A stretch of 64,000 nucleotides of DNA, taken from NCBI GenBank assembly GCA_028023455.1, contig JAQFVV010006504.1, positions 558,001 through 622,000 on the forward strand, written 5' to 3'. Position numbers and translations under genes: made by a program. This DNA is from Epiperipatus broadwayi (taxonomy: Eukaryota > Onychophora > Udeonychophora > Euonychophora > Peripatidae). Positions 36,441 through 46,960 of this stretch are shown in pieces. Numbering within the stretch: the stretch's first letter is position 1; the number at the start of each line of letters is the position of its first letter. The notes under the pieces are model-generated. The model ran no database searches, had not been told where the DNA came from, and was given only the letters and a program-made list of their open reading frames with translations.

Positions 36441-36545
36441 GTGAAAGATTGGACTGGTCAGTTAAATTTTCGAAGGCCCTGATGAGTAAGTAGCAAAGCA
36501 AAATAATAAATGAATGGTTGTAGCAATAAAAACATTAATGCCTTA

Positions 36546-37985
36546 GACATATATATATATTATAACGATCCGGAGAATAGAACTTAACGTAATCTGCACT
36601 ACGGGTGCCATCTAGGTATTTGAACCTAGAAAAATTTATAGAGTAGGCAGATACGTAAGTCAAAAAAAATTTTTTTTTTTTTTCATCCGGTCGTTAGCCC
36701 ATGTCACTAGCTCAGTGGAATAGCAGAGATTTAATAATATAATATAAGAGTATATATATAAAAAAGAATAAAATAAGCCACTGCCAGTAATTAACATACA
36801 AACATTTATTTATGCATATATATATATATATATAAGATTGAAAATTGTTTTAGTATCAGTTTACACTTTAACATTTAACATTATTTTTTAACTTTACTTT
36901 AGATTTTTAATTTACATTTTAATTTCTATTATATTATAAGTTTACATTTTAATTAAGTTCACACAGATGGGATTATAAAAGATTGTTTTAATATGTTGCA
37001 TATAGATCAAACATTTCAAAGTAAACATAAACGATCAAAATATAAAATCATTGATACTGACAATTGCAGAGGGAAATTTATAAGTAACCCAATAGTATTC
37101 ACCATAAGATACTTGCATTGTCACTAATGACTTAAAGGACATCCGAATAAATACATTTTAGATACTCACCGTAAGGTATCATTATTTATCGAATGTCTAT
37201 ATATTTTGATCAAATATGAAAACCCAAAACATACTTAACCGATAACCAATCCATGCAAGCGTCTATAAACAACTTAAATTTAATGCATTTTTATTTAGGG
37301 TTGAGTATGAATAGACTACATAGATTTGCATTTGAAAATAAAATATTCTATCCCTATTTAACCTTAGGCTAAAATTCGCAGTCAAACTGGCATCAATTCA
37401 TCTGATACATCGATGTATTCAATGTAATACAGAATACGGCAGCACCAAAAAGATTAAGAGAAGACATTGACTCTCATCAGATAGGAATATTACATCTATC
37501 TAATGAGAAGAACAATAAAAAAAACTCCATAGAAAGGAACTGCGTTCTCCATCTTATAATTTCTTTCATAGGCAAATGGGTGAGTGCAGCGTATATATAA
37601 ATGATTCTGCCAGTAGTGAATCTCTGACTACATCTACTAACTACATCAATATATCCAATCCATTGACCCAATCTAACAACAAAACAAATAACCTAAGATT
37701 ACCCTCCCCTAATATAACTTTACAAATCTATACAGCCATTCACTCCCGACTTAAGTTTAACATTTATATAATTTAACTTAATGGAAAACAGAAATCATAA
37801 TAAAACTTAAAGAACAAAATTAAATAAATGGAAATGATTTTAAATAAATAAATAAAAAATACATCAAATAACATTATTAATAAATTAAGTTGGTCAGATA
37901 GGATAATATTGCAATCATTTAAATATGAAAAATTTTAATTTAATGTTCATTATTTATAAAGTTCTTACGGTTTAAAACAGTTCAT
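36546..37985 (-). mobile_element. 1.45-kb composite repeat, copy 2 (inverted, module order swapped)
   Basis: Opposite-strand partner of the repeat at 20384-21838. Read on the minus strand: 5' arm with AAAATCATTTCCATTT (about 37825); module A first, about 37775-37300 (TTAAGTCGGGAGTGAATGGC, GGTCAATGGATTGGATATAT, ATACATCGATGTATCAG); then module B, about 37290-37000 (GACGCTTGCATGGATT, AATGATACCTTAC, AAATTTCCCTCTGCA); then the shared TTAATTACTGGCAGTGGCTT part (about 36800) and the tRNA-like end (36730-36548), finishing in (AT)n. The order A-B is the reverse of copy 1 (B-A). An extra A/T run (36667-36684) interrupts the tRNA-like part. No coding capacity. Confidence 0.7.
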
Positions 37986-39655
37986 CTTTATACGTTGCTT
38001 GCCATGAACGTGAATTCCCACGCCGTCCTCAAAAGATTGGTATCCATTTAGCCATTGTTTATTTATTTATTTGGAGGTTTTTTAGTTTAGTTGGTCCTCA
38101 ATGTAGAAAATGATAGTTCATTTCTCTTTCTTTCTTTGGCAAAACTGAAGGGATTGAATCGTGCATCTCTTCAATCCCTTCTCCCGCATCTCCGCACTAA
38201 CACCTATCTGTCACATCATAATAATCATAATCACTAGCTAATAATTTCCAAACTTGTCCTTTTATATTACTTTAAAAGATTAACTTAACATTACGTCATC
38301 GATGTGATGATCCTTTTCATTGAGGTCCGATTTCCCAATGGATTTATTTCATTTGCTAAAAGTTTCTATTGTTTTCCTATCTGACCGATGTTTTTACATT
38401 TAAATGCCCAAGGCTGGTTTACATTTGACTAATTAAATTTATCATTTCCATTTCTGATTAATTAACCTGTTTTCCAAATCAAAGATATATTTAAAGATAA
38501 ATTTAAAGATATAATTTTATCTCCAAATCTTTTTAAAATTTTGTTTTAAAATACTTTTTCTTTAATAAAATTTTATTTTAATAATTTTTCATTATCTGTG
38601 CGATTTAATATATACGAGTTTAAGATGATATTTAATTTCAATTTTTAATTCTTAAAGAAAATTTTTAAATGCGAACTTTTTAATTTACTTTCATGTTTAA
38701 TAAATAAAAAACAACAACAATGTAACGAACGTCTGTGCTTGTTACAATATATATATAGGGAGAGAGATAGATAGTGTATCACTAACAAAATTAATAACTT
38801 AATTTCTGATTAAAATAATCGGCTCCCTAACATGATGGAAAGTCCCAGAGGCCTTAGGCAATTACTGAATGAATCATAAAACATAATATAAAAAAAGGAA
38901 GTCAAGAATTAAAATTTAAAATATAAGTTGTTTTCCACACTTTACAAATATTTCATTTATTAATAAAGTTATTAAATAGTTTATGAAAGATTACAAAATA
39001 AGACTTTAATTAACATAGATGGGGCATTGAATATCAAACTCACTTCTGATGAAGTTTGACAATATAAAGCATAATAAATTATACATCAAATTTTTTTACT
39101 ATTTTTGACAAATAAAAATTTATATGTATGAAACATATACTGACAAAATGCTATAATAGATTTTACTTAGTTGATTCACTAAAATTCTTTATTCTTTCAG
39201 AAATAATTACAGGGCTATTTTAAATGGGGAAAATAGTAAGATACTTTTAAAATAAATCATTCAAAATAAATTTATATATGATATACAAAACTAAACGAGC
39301 TTTCTATTAATTAATTTACGGGAAGTAAGTCTCCCGTAATGATTTTGACTGGAAAATAAGAGGGAGAGAATTTAAAGTTAATAGCTCATTAAATTTTGTA
39401 CTTGGAAATTTCAGTAAATCAAATATTCTAAATAAACCAACAAAAATTAATTTAATTTGCTGCATCAAAATAATGTAAGATTTTATAAGAATTGATATTT
39501 GTAAAATAAAATTAAAAGATGCATTTTCAACCAAGCCATATAAACATCACACAGATATATAAAATATAAATTAGAATTGATTTTGAAAACAAGTAAAATG
39601 AAATCAATTGCTTGTGGCAAATTGGATGTTACCTTAGAATCAATCAGTAGGCATT
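37986..39655. other. noncoding stretch with a 12-bp perfect hairpin
   Basis: Mostly AT-rich. A compact perfect hairpin lies at 38147-38181 (listed separately). A short TA run followed by (GA)n occurs near 38750. No genes recognised. Confidence 0.5.
38147..38181. repeat. perfect 12-bp stem-loop, 11-nt loop
   Basis: GAAGGGATTGAA (38147-38158) and TTCAATCCCTTC (38170-38181) are exact reverse complements around TCGTGCATCTC. It is GC-richer than its surroundings. It might be a structural element of a decayed repeat or RNA; function unknown. Confidence 0.85.
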
Positions 39656-39659
39656 ACAT

Positions 39660-39960
39660 GGCTTAAAACAGGCAGTTAATACAGTCTGATCATTTCAGGC
39701 TTCCTCGACACAGCCAGTTTCTGGCCAGATGTTTAAAGCACTGGAAAAACATGGATAGGCTGGTGGGACAGAGCTCCGGAAAGCAAGAGTCAATCTTTTT
39801 AGCCAGTCATTCTTTACTCACGATGTACTGAATCTAAACTACACTCTTCAGTGAACTGTTCTCAATAAAACTCAATAATAATCCTTATCAAATTTTCCAC
39901 TATTTATGTGTTCTGATCTTTATTGCATTGAATCTACAGTGACAACTGCCAATTACAATT
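39660..39960 (+). mobile_element. possible solo LTR-like block
   Basis: A GC-richer block in AT-rich surroundings. It holds an AATAAAACTCAATAATAATCC segment (polyadenylation-like AATAAA at about 39866), followed about 75 bp later by ACAGTGACAACTGCCAATTA, which resembles an LTR end plus primer-site start. No matching second LTR, no TATA box and no target duplication were found. It could also be another type of repeat. Confidence 0.25.
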
Positions 39961-40499
39961 GCTCTAACTGTTTCTCTGAGGTTGGTGCCTGCTTTGGAGG
40001 CAAAATCTATAACTCTGCATGAACATGCCCCAAGGGTTGATTTGCTAATTTAAAAAAAACAACAACAAGCATATTAAGTTTATCAGTCATTGTACTAACA
40101 AAATCTATTTAATAAAGGTTTAGATTAACAACAATGTAGATTTTATTCAGAAAAATTTTAGGAATTTGGTACAATGACTTTCAAACATATTTGACATAAA
40201 CTTAAGCAGAAATTTACAAAACATTTCTTACAAATATTACATTGTTGAAATAATTGACTCTCTAATGTACATTGATGAAAAGATAAATATAAAATGTTAC
40301 CAACTGATTAATTAAAGAAAATGAATTTTAATAGAAGAATTTAAAATATCTGTAACATTTTATAGATATCCAGGGTTCAGTTCGAGTTACAAAATAAACA
40401 CAATATACATTTTTTACAAATACAAAATAAATAAACTATCATAAAAAGGTTAGTTTTAATTATAAAATAAAAGTAATGAAATATAAAAGATTATAATAT
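39961..40499. other. AT-rich noncoding stretch
   Basis: No recognisable features. Confidence 0.5.
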
Positions 40500-40640
40500 T
40501 AAAAATATACTTCCACCTATTATGAGATGGGTGTCAGTTAATAAAGATTGGGTTCAAACCCATACTAGTGCTGATGACATTGGCACTAGGTGAAGCAAAA
40601 ATATGTACTATATTTCCAGCTTCAATATATATATATATAA
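40500..40640 (+). repeat. SINE-like fragment with tRNA T-arm-like motif
   Basis: GGGTTCAAACCC (about 40549-40560) is a perfect T-arm-like B box, followed by the hairpin CTAGTGC...GCACTAG (about 40565-40589) and then (AT)n at about 40626-40640. No good A box is seen at the normal distance upstream. It is probably a truncated tRNA-derived repeat. It abuts the PLE copy that follows. Confidence 0.35.
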
Positions 40641-40649
40641 ACATTACAA

Positions 40650-42313
40650 GCATAAAGCTAAACTAGTCAATATATAATTAAAATTACCCCAAATCCAAAA
40701 TTCAACCAGACCCAGCAAAACAAAAATAATATTAAAACACAACCAAAGGTTTCACTGCTATAAGCAGACTTCTCAAGTGTAAAGAACTACAAAAACTTCA
40801 CAATATAGATATAATATTAAACAGTACCCACAAATCCACTCACTTCCCATCCACCCTTAATATTAAAAAAACTCTCAAATAAGTTAATTGCTTCAGAATA
40901 ATATATTTTCAATAATAAAGATTTTTTAATTCTTCTTTTGATTTCATTTCTCTCAAAGAAGACAACCTTAGCTCCATCAAAATTAATACTGTGGACTGTA
41001 TCTTTTTCATAGACATACAAATCAGAACTAAGATATCTATTTTTAACTCTACTTTTATGAACCTTTATTTTTTCATTAAAACTCAAACTACTTTGATCTA
41101 TGTAGACCTTCTTACAAAAAACAAGGGATAAAATATACTACACCAGGAATAGTCTTTCTATCAAAAATTTCCTTTGTATTATTTAATAAATTATTCAATG
41201 TAACACTCCTTTTCCAAGCAATTTTTTTATTTCCAAACAATTTACCATTCCTACATACAATTTTATAAGAAGACATTTTAAATGGCAAAGAAATAAAATC
41301 ATATTTTTCTCTATCCTTTATATCCTTACAAATATTACTATTAAATAAAATATTTTTAACAAATTTATCAGAGTAACCAACCTTAAAGTAATCTTTATAA
41401 AATTGACATTTCTGAAACAAAGCTACCCCACTAGAATTATTTAATTTATTATTCCTATGACAATAATTCCTTAAAGCAGCTACTTTATGAGATACAGACT
41501 GATAGCTAACAGGTTTAATTATAGATCTTAATTCTTTACTATTAACAAAGTGACTGCATAGTAAATAATTGGTCTCTATTTCTAATCACCAAAAGATCTA
41601 AAAAATTTAACTCACCAAAATCTAACCCCCCTCCTTCTAACACATATATTATAGAAGGATCAAGACAAATAATTTCATTTACAAATTCTTTCAATTTATC
41701 ATGTTCAACTACAAATATACAATCATCAACATATCTGACAAATAACTTTACATATAAACAATTCTTTTTAATAATAATTTCCTCCTCCATATAATTAATA
41801 TAAACTTAACATACTAAATGAGAAATAATATAACCTATTATTCACCCTTTCATTAATTTTATAAAAATTACCATTATAATTAAAATACATAGAATCTTCC
41901 AATAATAAAAGCAAATCTTTAATTACCTTAATTTCATTTTTTGATAAAGAACTTTTCTTAATCAATACAGACATAAGAAGATCAATACTGCTTAACCTAT
42001 TAACAGACTGATACATATTTTCAATATCTAAATTGCTAAATACCCAATTACTTTCCATTTTAAAATTATTAATCTTATCAAAAGTCTCAAAAGAAGAAGA
42101 AACTGTGTAATGACCAAAATCCACAAATTGTTTTAAAAAATTATTCAAGAATCTAGAAATACCCTCTACAATACTACCTATAAAATCAAAAATAAATCTT
42201 AAAGGAAAACCATCTTTATGAGTCTTAATATTCACAAACATTTTAGCTGATATGAAATCATTTGGATAACATTTTAAATAATCTACTTTATTAAAAAATT
42301 TTAAATTTACCAT
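40650..42313 (-). mobile_element. Penelope-like element, minus copy of a head-to-head pair
   Basis: Read on the minus strand from 42313: RT motif A region with F-S-N-L-D-I-E-N-M-Y-Q-S-V (42313-41795 frame), motif C F-V-R-Y-V-D-D-C-I-F (41733-41722; 41790-41542 frame), a linker frame (41420-41112) ending G-V-V-Y-F-I-P-C, and the rest of the GIY-YIG endonuclease (41110-40817) with K-K-V-Y-I and a C-terminal W-E-V-S-G-F-V. At least three frameshifts separate the frames, so it is a pseudogene. The 3' UTR (40816-40660) contains CACTTGAGAAGTCTGCTTATAG, also present in the plus copy, and is followed by (AT)n. The element is 5'-truncated exactly at the junction with the plus copy. Confidence 0.85.
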
Positions 42314-42488
42314 TTAATCCTGCTGAGGTTAGACATCTTAAGAATAGGTTAATTGCTAATGATGTGATCATTTCTTATGAAGACAAAGCTGGTAGGTGTG
42401 TCATTATGAAAGGAGATGAATTCAAATTGAAAATGGATAGATAATTAAATAATAGTAAATATATGTTTTTAGATAAAATCCAGGTAAT

Positions 42489-43529
42489 GTGATTAAAAGA
42501 AAGTTGATAGATATTATGAAGAAAATGGTAAATTTAAAGATTTTTAATACAGTAGATTATCTAAAATGTTATCCAAATGATTTCATATCAGCTAAGATGT
42601 TTGTGAATATTAAGACTCATAAAGATGGTTTTCCTTTAAGATTTATTTTTGATTTTACAGGTAGTGTTGTAGAGAGTATTTCTAGATTCTTGAATAATTT
42701 TTTAAAACAATTTGTGGATTTTGGTCATTACACAGTTTCTTCTTCTTTTAAGGCTTTTGATAAGATTAATAATTTTAAAATGGAAAGTAATTGGGTATTT
42801 GACAATTTAGATATTGAAAATATGTATCAGTCTGTTAATAGGTTAAGCAGTATTGGTGTTCTTGTGACTGTATTGATTAAGAAAAGTTATTTATCAAAAA
42901 ATAAAATTAATGTAATTAAAGATTTGCTTTTATTATTGGAAGATTCTATGTATTTTACTTATAAAGGTAATTTTTATAAAATTAAGGAAGGGTGGATAAT
43001 ACATTATATTATTTCTCCTTTAGTATGTTCAGTTTATATTAATTATATGGAGGAGGAAATTATTATTAAAAAGAATTGTTTATATGTAAAGTTATTTGTC
43101 AGATATGTTGATGATTGTTTATTTGTAGTTGAAAATGAGAAATTGAAAAAATTTGTAAATGAGCTTAATTGTTTTGATCCTTCTATAACATATATGTTAG
43201 AAAGAGGGGGGTTAGATTTTGTTAAGTTAAAATTTTTAGATCTTTTGGTGATTAGAAATGTAGAGAACAATTGTTTACTATGCAGTCACTTTGTTAATAG
43301 TAAAGAATTAAGATCTCTAATTAAACCTGTTAGCTATCAGTCTGTATCTCATAAAGTAGCTGCTTTAAGGAATTATTGTCATAGGAATAATAAATTAAAT
43401 AATTCTAATGGGGTAGCTTTGTTTCATAAATGTCAATTTTATGAAGATTACTTGAGGGTTGGTTACTCTGATAAATTTGTAAAAGTATTTTATTTAACCA
43501 AAAGACTGTTTTTACGAGGCTCCTCGTAG
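42489..43529 (+). pseudogene. PLE reverse transcriptase frame (truncated by insertion)
   Basis: 346 codons of Penelope-type RT. The fingers/palm entry is F-I-S-A-K-M-F-V-N-I-K-T-H-K-D-G-F-P-L-R-F; motif A is L-D-I-E-N-M-Y-Q-S-V; a degenerate motif B is S-P-L-V-C-S-V-Y-I-N-Y; motif C is Y-V-D-D. The last 13 codons before the stop (after F-V-K) are contributed by the inserted DNA. The rest of the PLE protein continues beyond the insertion. By analogy it would be a retroelement RT that primes at chromosomal nicks or ends. Confidence 0.85.
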
Positions 43530-44242
43530 ACATCTGACGTCACTCTAATTCAGCCGATTCTTATGCTAAAAAATTCGTTCGATATGTTTTGAAGAGGTTT
43601 TTAAAAGTTCTGTAAGATGGTGACCTCTTCCGACTTATTTTACAAGTAAAAAATAAAAAAAATGCATTTAAACCTAAACAAAGAAAGAACATTATTTGTG
43701 ATTGGTTCTTAGCAAGCTCTCAGCCGAAAAAGACATTCTGATTGGCTGGAAAGAACAAAGAAACCGCCTGATCAAAGAAAATAAAGAAAAACGCTGAGAT
43801 TTTCATTTTGAATATGATTAAAGTATTATAAAATTATATTTATGGAAATTAAAAATTATTTTCAGAGAGAATAATAAAAAAACAAAATTATTTTCGAAAA
43901 ATATTGAAGATTTTAGTAAAAATATTGAAGATGTAGTATAAAAAGAAATATTTACTTTTCTATAACGTAAAAGTCAATCTTTTTGTTTATATTATAGCTT
44001 TTATGTTGCCGAAATTGAATATTTTAGAATAAATAAATAGCAATTTATTTTTGAAAGAACTTTCGTTCTCTTCATAACCTGAAAAATTATTAATATACTT
44101 TTTATAAACATATCTGAGTTGAATTTAATATTATAGGCGAATATGTTTTAACAATAGGCTTTGTCTTCAGTTTGTGAGTTGACCAATTAAAAGATTTGAT
44201 TTTTACCTCATACAACCAATAATATAATTAGCGGTTAAAAGG
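43498..44242. mobile_element. 745-bp insertion with TTAA target duplication
   Basis: Comparison with the uninterrupted minus-strand PLE copy shows that the plus copy is split after TATTTAA and resumes at TTAATAGTAATATTTG, with TTAA on both sides (43494-43497 and 44243-44246). The ends read CCAAAAGACTG and, complemented, CCTTTTAACCG, weakly similar. TTAA duplication with CC ends is the signature of piggyBac-type transposons. No transposase is encoded. Inside are a 7-bp perfect hairpin TACGAGG-CT-CCTCGTA (43513-43528), the palindrome TGACGTCA (43535-43542), and two CCAAT boxes on the minus strand (GATTGG at about 43701 and 43739). Not identified beyond that. Confidence 0.75.
43513..43542. promoter_or_regulatory. 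hairpin plus CRE-like palindrome TGACGTCA
   Basis: TACGAGG CT CCTCGTA forms a 7-bp stem, and eight bases on lies TGACGTCA, the full cAMP-response-element palindrome bound by bZIP factors. It sits near one end of the TTAA-flanked insertion. Site present; use unproven. Confidence 0.5.
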
Positions 44243-44283
44243 TTAATAGTAATATTTGTAAGGATGTAAAGGATAGAGAAAAT

Positions 44284-44770
44284 ATGGTTTTATTTTTTTG
44301 CCATTTAAATTGTCTTCTTATAAAATTGTATGTAGGAATAATAAATTGTTTGGAAATAAAAAAAATTGCTTGGAAAAGGGGTGTTACATTGAATAAATTA
44401 TTAAATAATACAAAGAAAATTTTTGATAGAAACACTATTCCTGGTGTAGTATCTTTTATCCCTTGTTTTTTGTAAGAAGGTCTACATAGGTCAGAATAGT
44501 TTGAGTTTAAATGAAAGAATAAAGATTTATAAAAGTAGAGTTAAAAATAGATATCTTAGTTATGCTTTGTATAACCATGAAAAAGATACAGGCCACACTA
44601 TTAATTTGATGGAGCTAAGGTTTTCTTCTTTAAGAGAAATGAAATCAAAAGAAGAATTAAAGAATCTTTATTATTGAAAATATATTATTCTGAAGCAATT
44701 AACTTATTTAAGACTTCTTTTAATATTAAGAGTGGATGGGAAGTGAATGGATTTGTGGGTAATGTTTAAT
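44284..44770 (+). pseudogene. PLE C-terminal endonuclease region after the insertion
   Basis: 44284-44475 and a continuation in another frame to about 44769 encode the end of the PLE protein: I-A-W-K-R-G-V-T-L-N-K-L, G-V-V-S-F-I-P-C, C-K-K-V-Y-I-G-Q-N-S-L-S-L (GIY-YIG core, here with an intact Y-I-G), and K-S-G-W-E-V-N-G-F-V-G-N-V at the end. A further small frame change lies near 44610. It matches the minus copy residue by residue over most of its length. Confidence 0.8.
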
Positions 44771-44896
44771 ATTATATATATTGTGTAGTTTTTGTAGTTC
44801 TTTACACTTGAGGTCTGCTTGTAGCAGTGAAAGCTTTGGTTGTGTTTTAATGTTATTTGTTTGCTGGTCTGGTTGAATTTTTGATTTGGGGTAATT

Positions 44897-44902
<6 letters not shown>

Positions 44903-44960
<58 letters not shown>
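44903..44960. repeat. (AT)n microsatellite at 3' end of the plus PLE copy
   Basis: Pure AT dinucleotides for about 58 bp, immediately after the PLE 3' UTR. A shorter TA tract occupies the equivalent place next to the minus copy. Confidence 0.95.
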
Positions 44961-44963
<3 letters not shown>

Positions 44964-45099
44964 GCCACAATTTTGACTTTATCCATAAATTTTCAAAGAT
45001 TATTTAAAAAGTGGTGGCCATTTGAGGGCAAAAGTAAAGTTATTATCCTGTTTTAATATGATGGCACACAATAGAGTTTTTTCTCCAAGTAATTGGAGT

Positions 45100-46960
45100 A
45101 AGATTATTATTTAAAGGAAAGGGTAAGGATCATAGAAAGTTAAATAATTATAGACTGATAGTGGTAACATCAGTTTTACATAAAGTTTTTTTTATATATG
45201 GTGGCTAGAAGAGTTGTAAAATGAATGGAAGGGAATAATGTAATGGTGAAAATGCAAGGAGGTTTTGTATTAGATAGGCATATAGGAGATAGTTTATTTG
45301 TAGTTACACAACTTATGGATATGAATAGGAATTCAAGTAAACAGTAATGTATTAGTTTTATAAATATAGAGAAGGCATATGAAAAAATAAGTAGAAATAG
45401 ATTGTGGTTAAGTTTAGCAAATTTGGGAATGGATGAAGCTTTAATGGGTATTATTAAGAAATTATGTGAAAATAATTATTATATATATCAATTAGGGAAT
45501 ATAGAGTCAGTTAAAGTTAAAAATGGGGCAGGACTAAGGTAAGAATGTCCTATGTCACCTATTTTGTTTGTTGTATTTGAGTGAAATGGAAAAAGCAATA
45601 GAAATATTACGAAGAGGGATAGAGATACTGTTAATAGGTGGTAAGGGAGTATATATTTTGTTAGGTCTTTTTTTTGCAGATGATATATTTTTGTGTGTAG
45701 AAAAAAAAAGATATGAAAGTTATGCTGATGACATGTGCAAGGGTGGATAAAGAGATGGGGATTAAATTTTGTGAAGAAAAATCAAATATAATGATGGTTA
45801 ATAGTAGAGAAAGAGAAGATGTAGAATTTTTATTGGGAGATATTAAATTAAATGTGGTGAATAGATATAGTTATTTGGGAATTATTTTAAGTAATCAAAA
45901 AAATTATTTGGATGAATGGGAGAGAAAACGGGTTGATAAAAAATTAACAGTGTTTTCATATAATAATTATGATGTAACTAGAATTATATGGAAGGGAGTT
46001 GCAGTAGCAGGGTTAACATATGGTAATGATGCATTATATGTTAGTAAAGGGGTATTAGATTACTTAGAAAAAGTTCAAAGGGAAGTAGGAAGATATGCAT
46101 TGGATGCAAATGTATGGGCAGCAAGGGAGGCAATTCAAGGAGAAATAGGATGGTCAAGTTTTTATATGAAAGATGCAAAAAGAAAATGAAAATGTTTGGT
46201 AGCTTGCAGTTTATGGATAATAAAAGAACAGCCAAAATAGTTTTTAATTGGGTTATGAGTAAAGGGCAGGCAACAAGATGGGTGAGAAAGGTAATGCGGT
46301 ATGCAAAAGATTTGGATAAAGAATTTATATCAGTATATTTGTATAAAAAATGGGATGATTGTGTTAGGAGGATTGTTGAGTGTTGTAATGGTAAGGAATG
46401 GGATAAAAGAATAGATTTATTAATAAAGAATAGGGAGTTAGAGAGATGGAGAACTAGTATGGAGAGTAAAAGAGTTTACATATATATAGAAATAAACAAA
46501 ATATTAGGTGCGAGTTAATATATGATAATAGTAAGAAAAGTAATTTATTGTTTAAGCTTTTAGCAGCAAGACAATATACATGTAAATGGAAAAATATGGT
46601 TGATTTAGTCTGTAAATTATGTAAGGAAGGAATAGAAAATATTAGGCATCTGTTAATTGAATGTTTATGCTTGAAAACAGAAAGGGTACATATAATGAAG
46701 TTATGGAAGAATAAATATGAAAAAAGTGATTATACACAAAGTGGATTATTGTTTTTTATGCTGGGGTTGGGAAAAAGATAAAGGGGATTTAGATATAAAG
46801 GTCATAGAGTTGACAAAGATTATGTTTTAGAAATGGGATAGAGCAGAATATGGGAAAACTTAGAGTGGGAAATAGAAAATAGTGGCTAACATGTTTCTCT
46901 GGCCATAATTGCTGAGAGATTCTTGACTTAAGGAGAAGCCACAGTATGTCACATCACATC
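45100..46960 (+). mobile_element. decayed LINE reverse transcriptase (clade not determined)
   Basis: A 5'-truncated non-LTR retrotransposon on the plus strand. Around 45130: N-N-Y-R-L-I-V-V-T-S-V-L-H-K (RPISLTS-like entry). 45350-45380: I-N-I-E-K-A-Y-E-K-I (motif A; the usual first Asp is Asn). 45535-45580: G-L-R, stop, E-C-P-M-S-P-I-L-F-V-V (motif B). 45675: G-L-F-F-A-D-D-I-F-L-C (motif C, intact). The post-RT region (45713-46189 and 46114-46518) has R-Y-S-Y-L-G-I-I-L, V-A-V-A-G-L-T-Y-G-N, L-E-K-V-Q-R-E-V-G-R and E-I-G-W-S-S-F; a zinc-knuckle-like C-K-L-C...H-L-L-I-E-C sits near 46610-46660. A (CACAT)-type tail near 46950 may mark the 3' end. Frameshifts and stops abound. Confidence 0.8.

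Larger units (their letters stand above)
42314..44960 (+). mobile_element. Penelope-like element, plus copy, interrupted by a TTAA insertion
   Basis: The same family as the minus copy, in opposite orientation, sharing nearly the whole coding sequence from M-V-N-L-K onward. It extends about 200 bp further 5', including D-V-I-I-S-Y-E-D-K-A-G-R-C-V-I (42370-42410), the RT entry motif. The long frame 42489-43529 carries F-D-N-L-D-I-E-N-M-Y-Q-S-V and F-V-R-Y-V-D-D-C-L-F (YVDD at 43104-43115). It is broken at 43494 by a 745-bp insertion and resumes at 44247, with I-A-W-K-R-G-V-T-L-N and G-V-V-S-F-I-P-C, followed after a frameshift by the GIY-YIG part to a stop near 44769. The 3' UTR leads into a long (AT)n tract. 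Inactive: frameshifts and insertion. Confidence 0.87.

Noticed and set aside
36139-36501. 120-codon open stretch on the minus strand
   Set aside because: No domain, no start context, and it overlaps a repeat relic with hairpin structure; likely chance.
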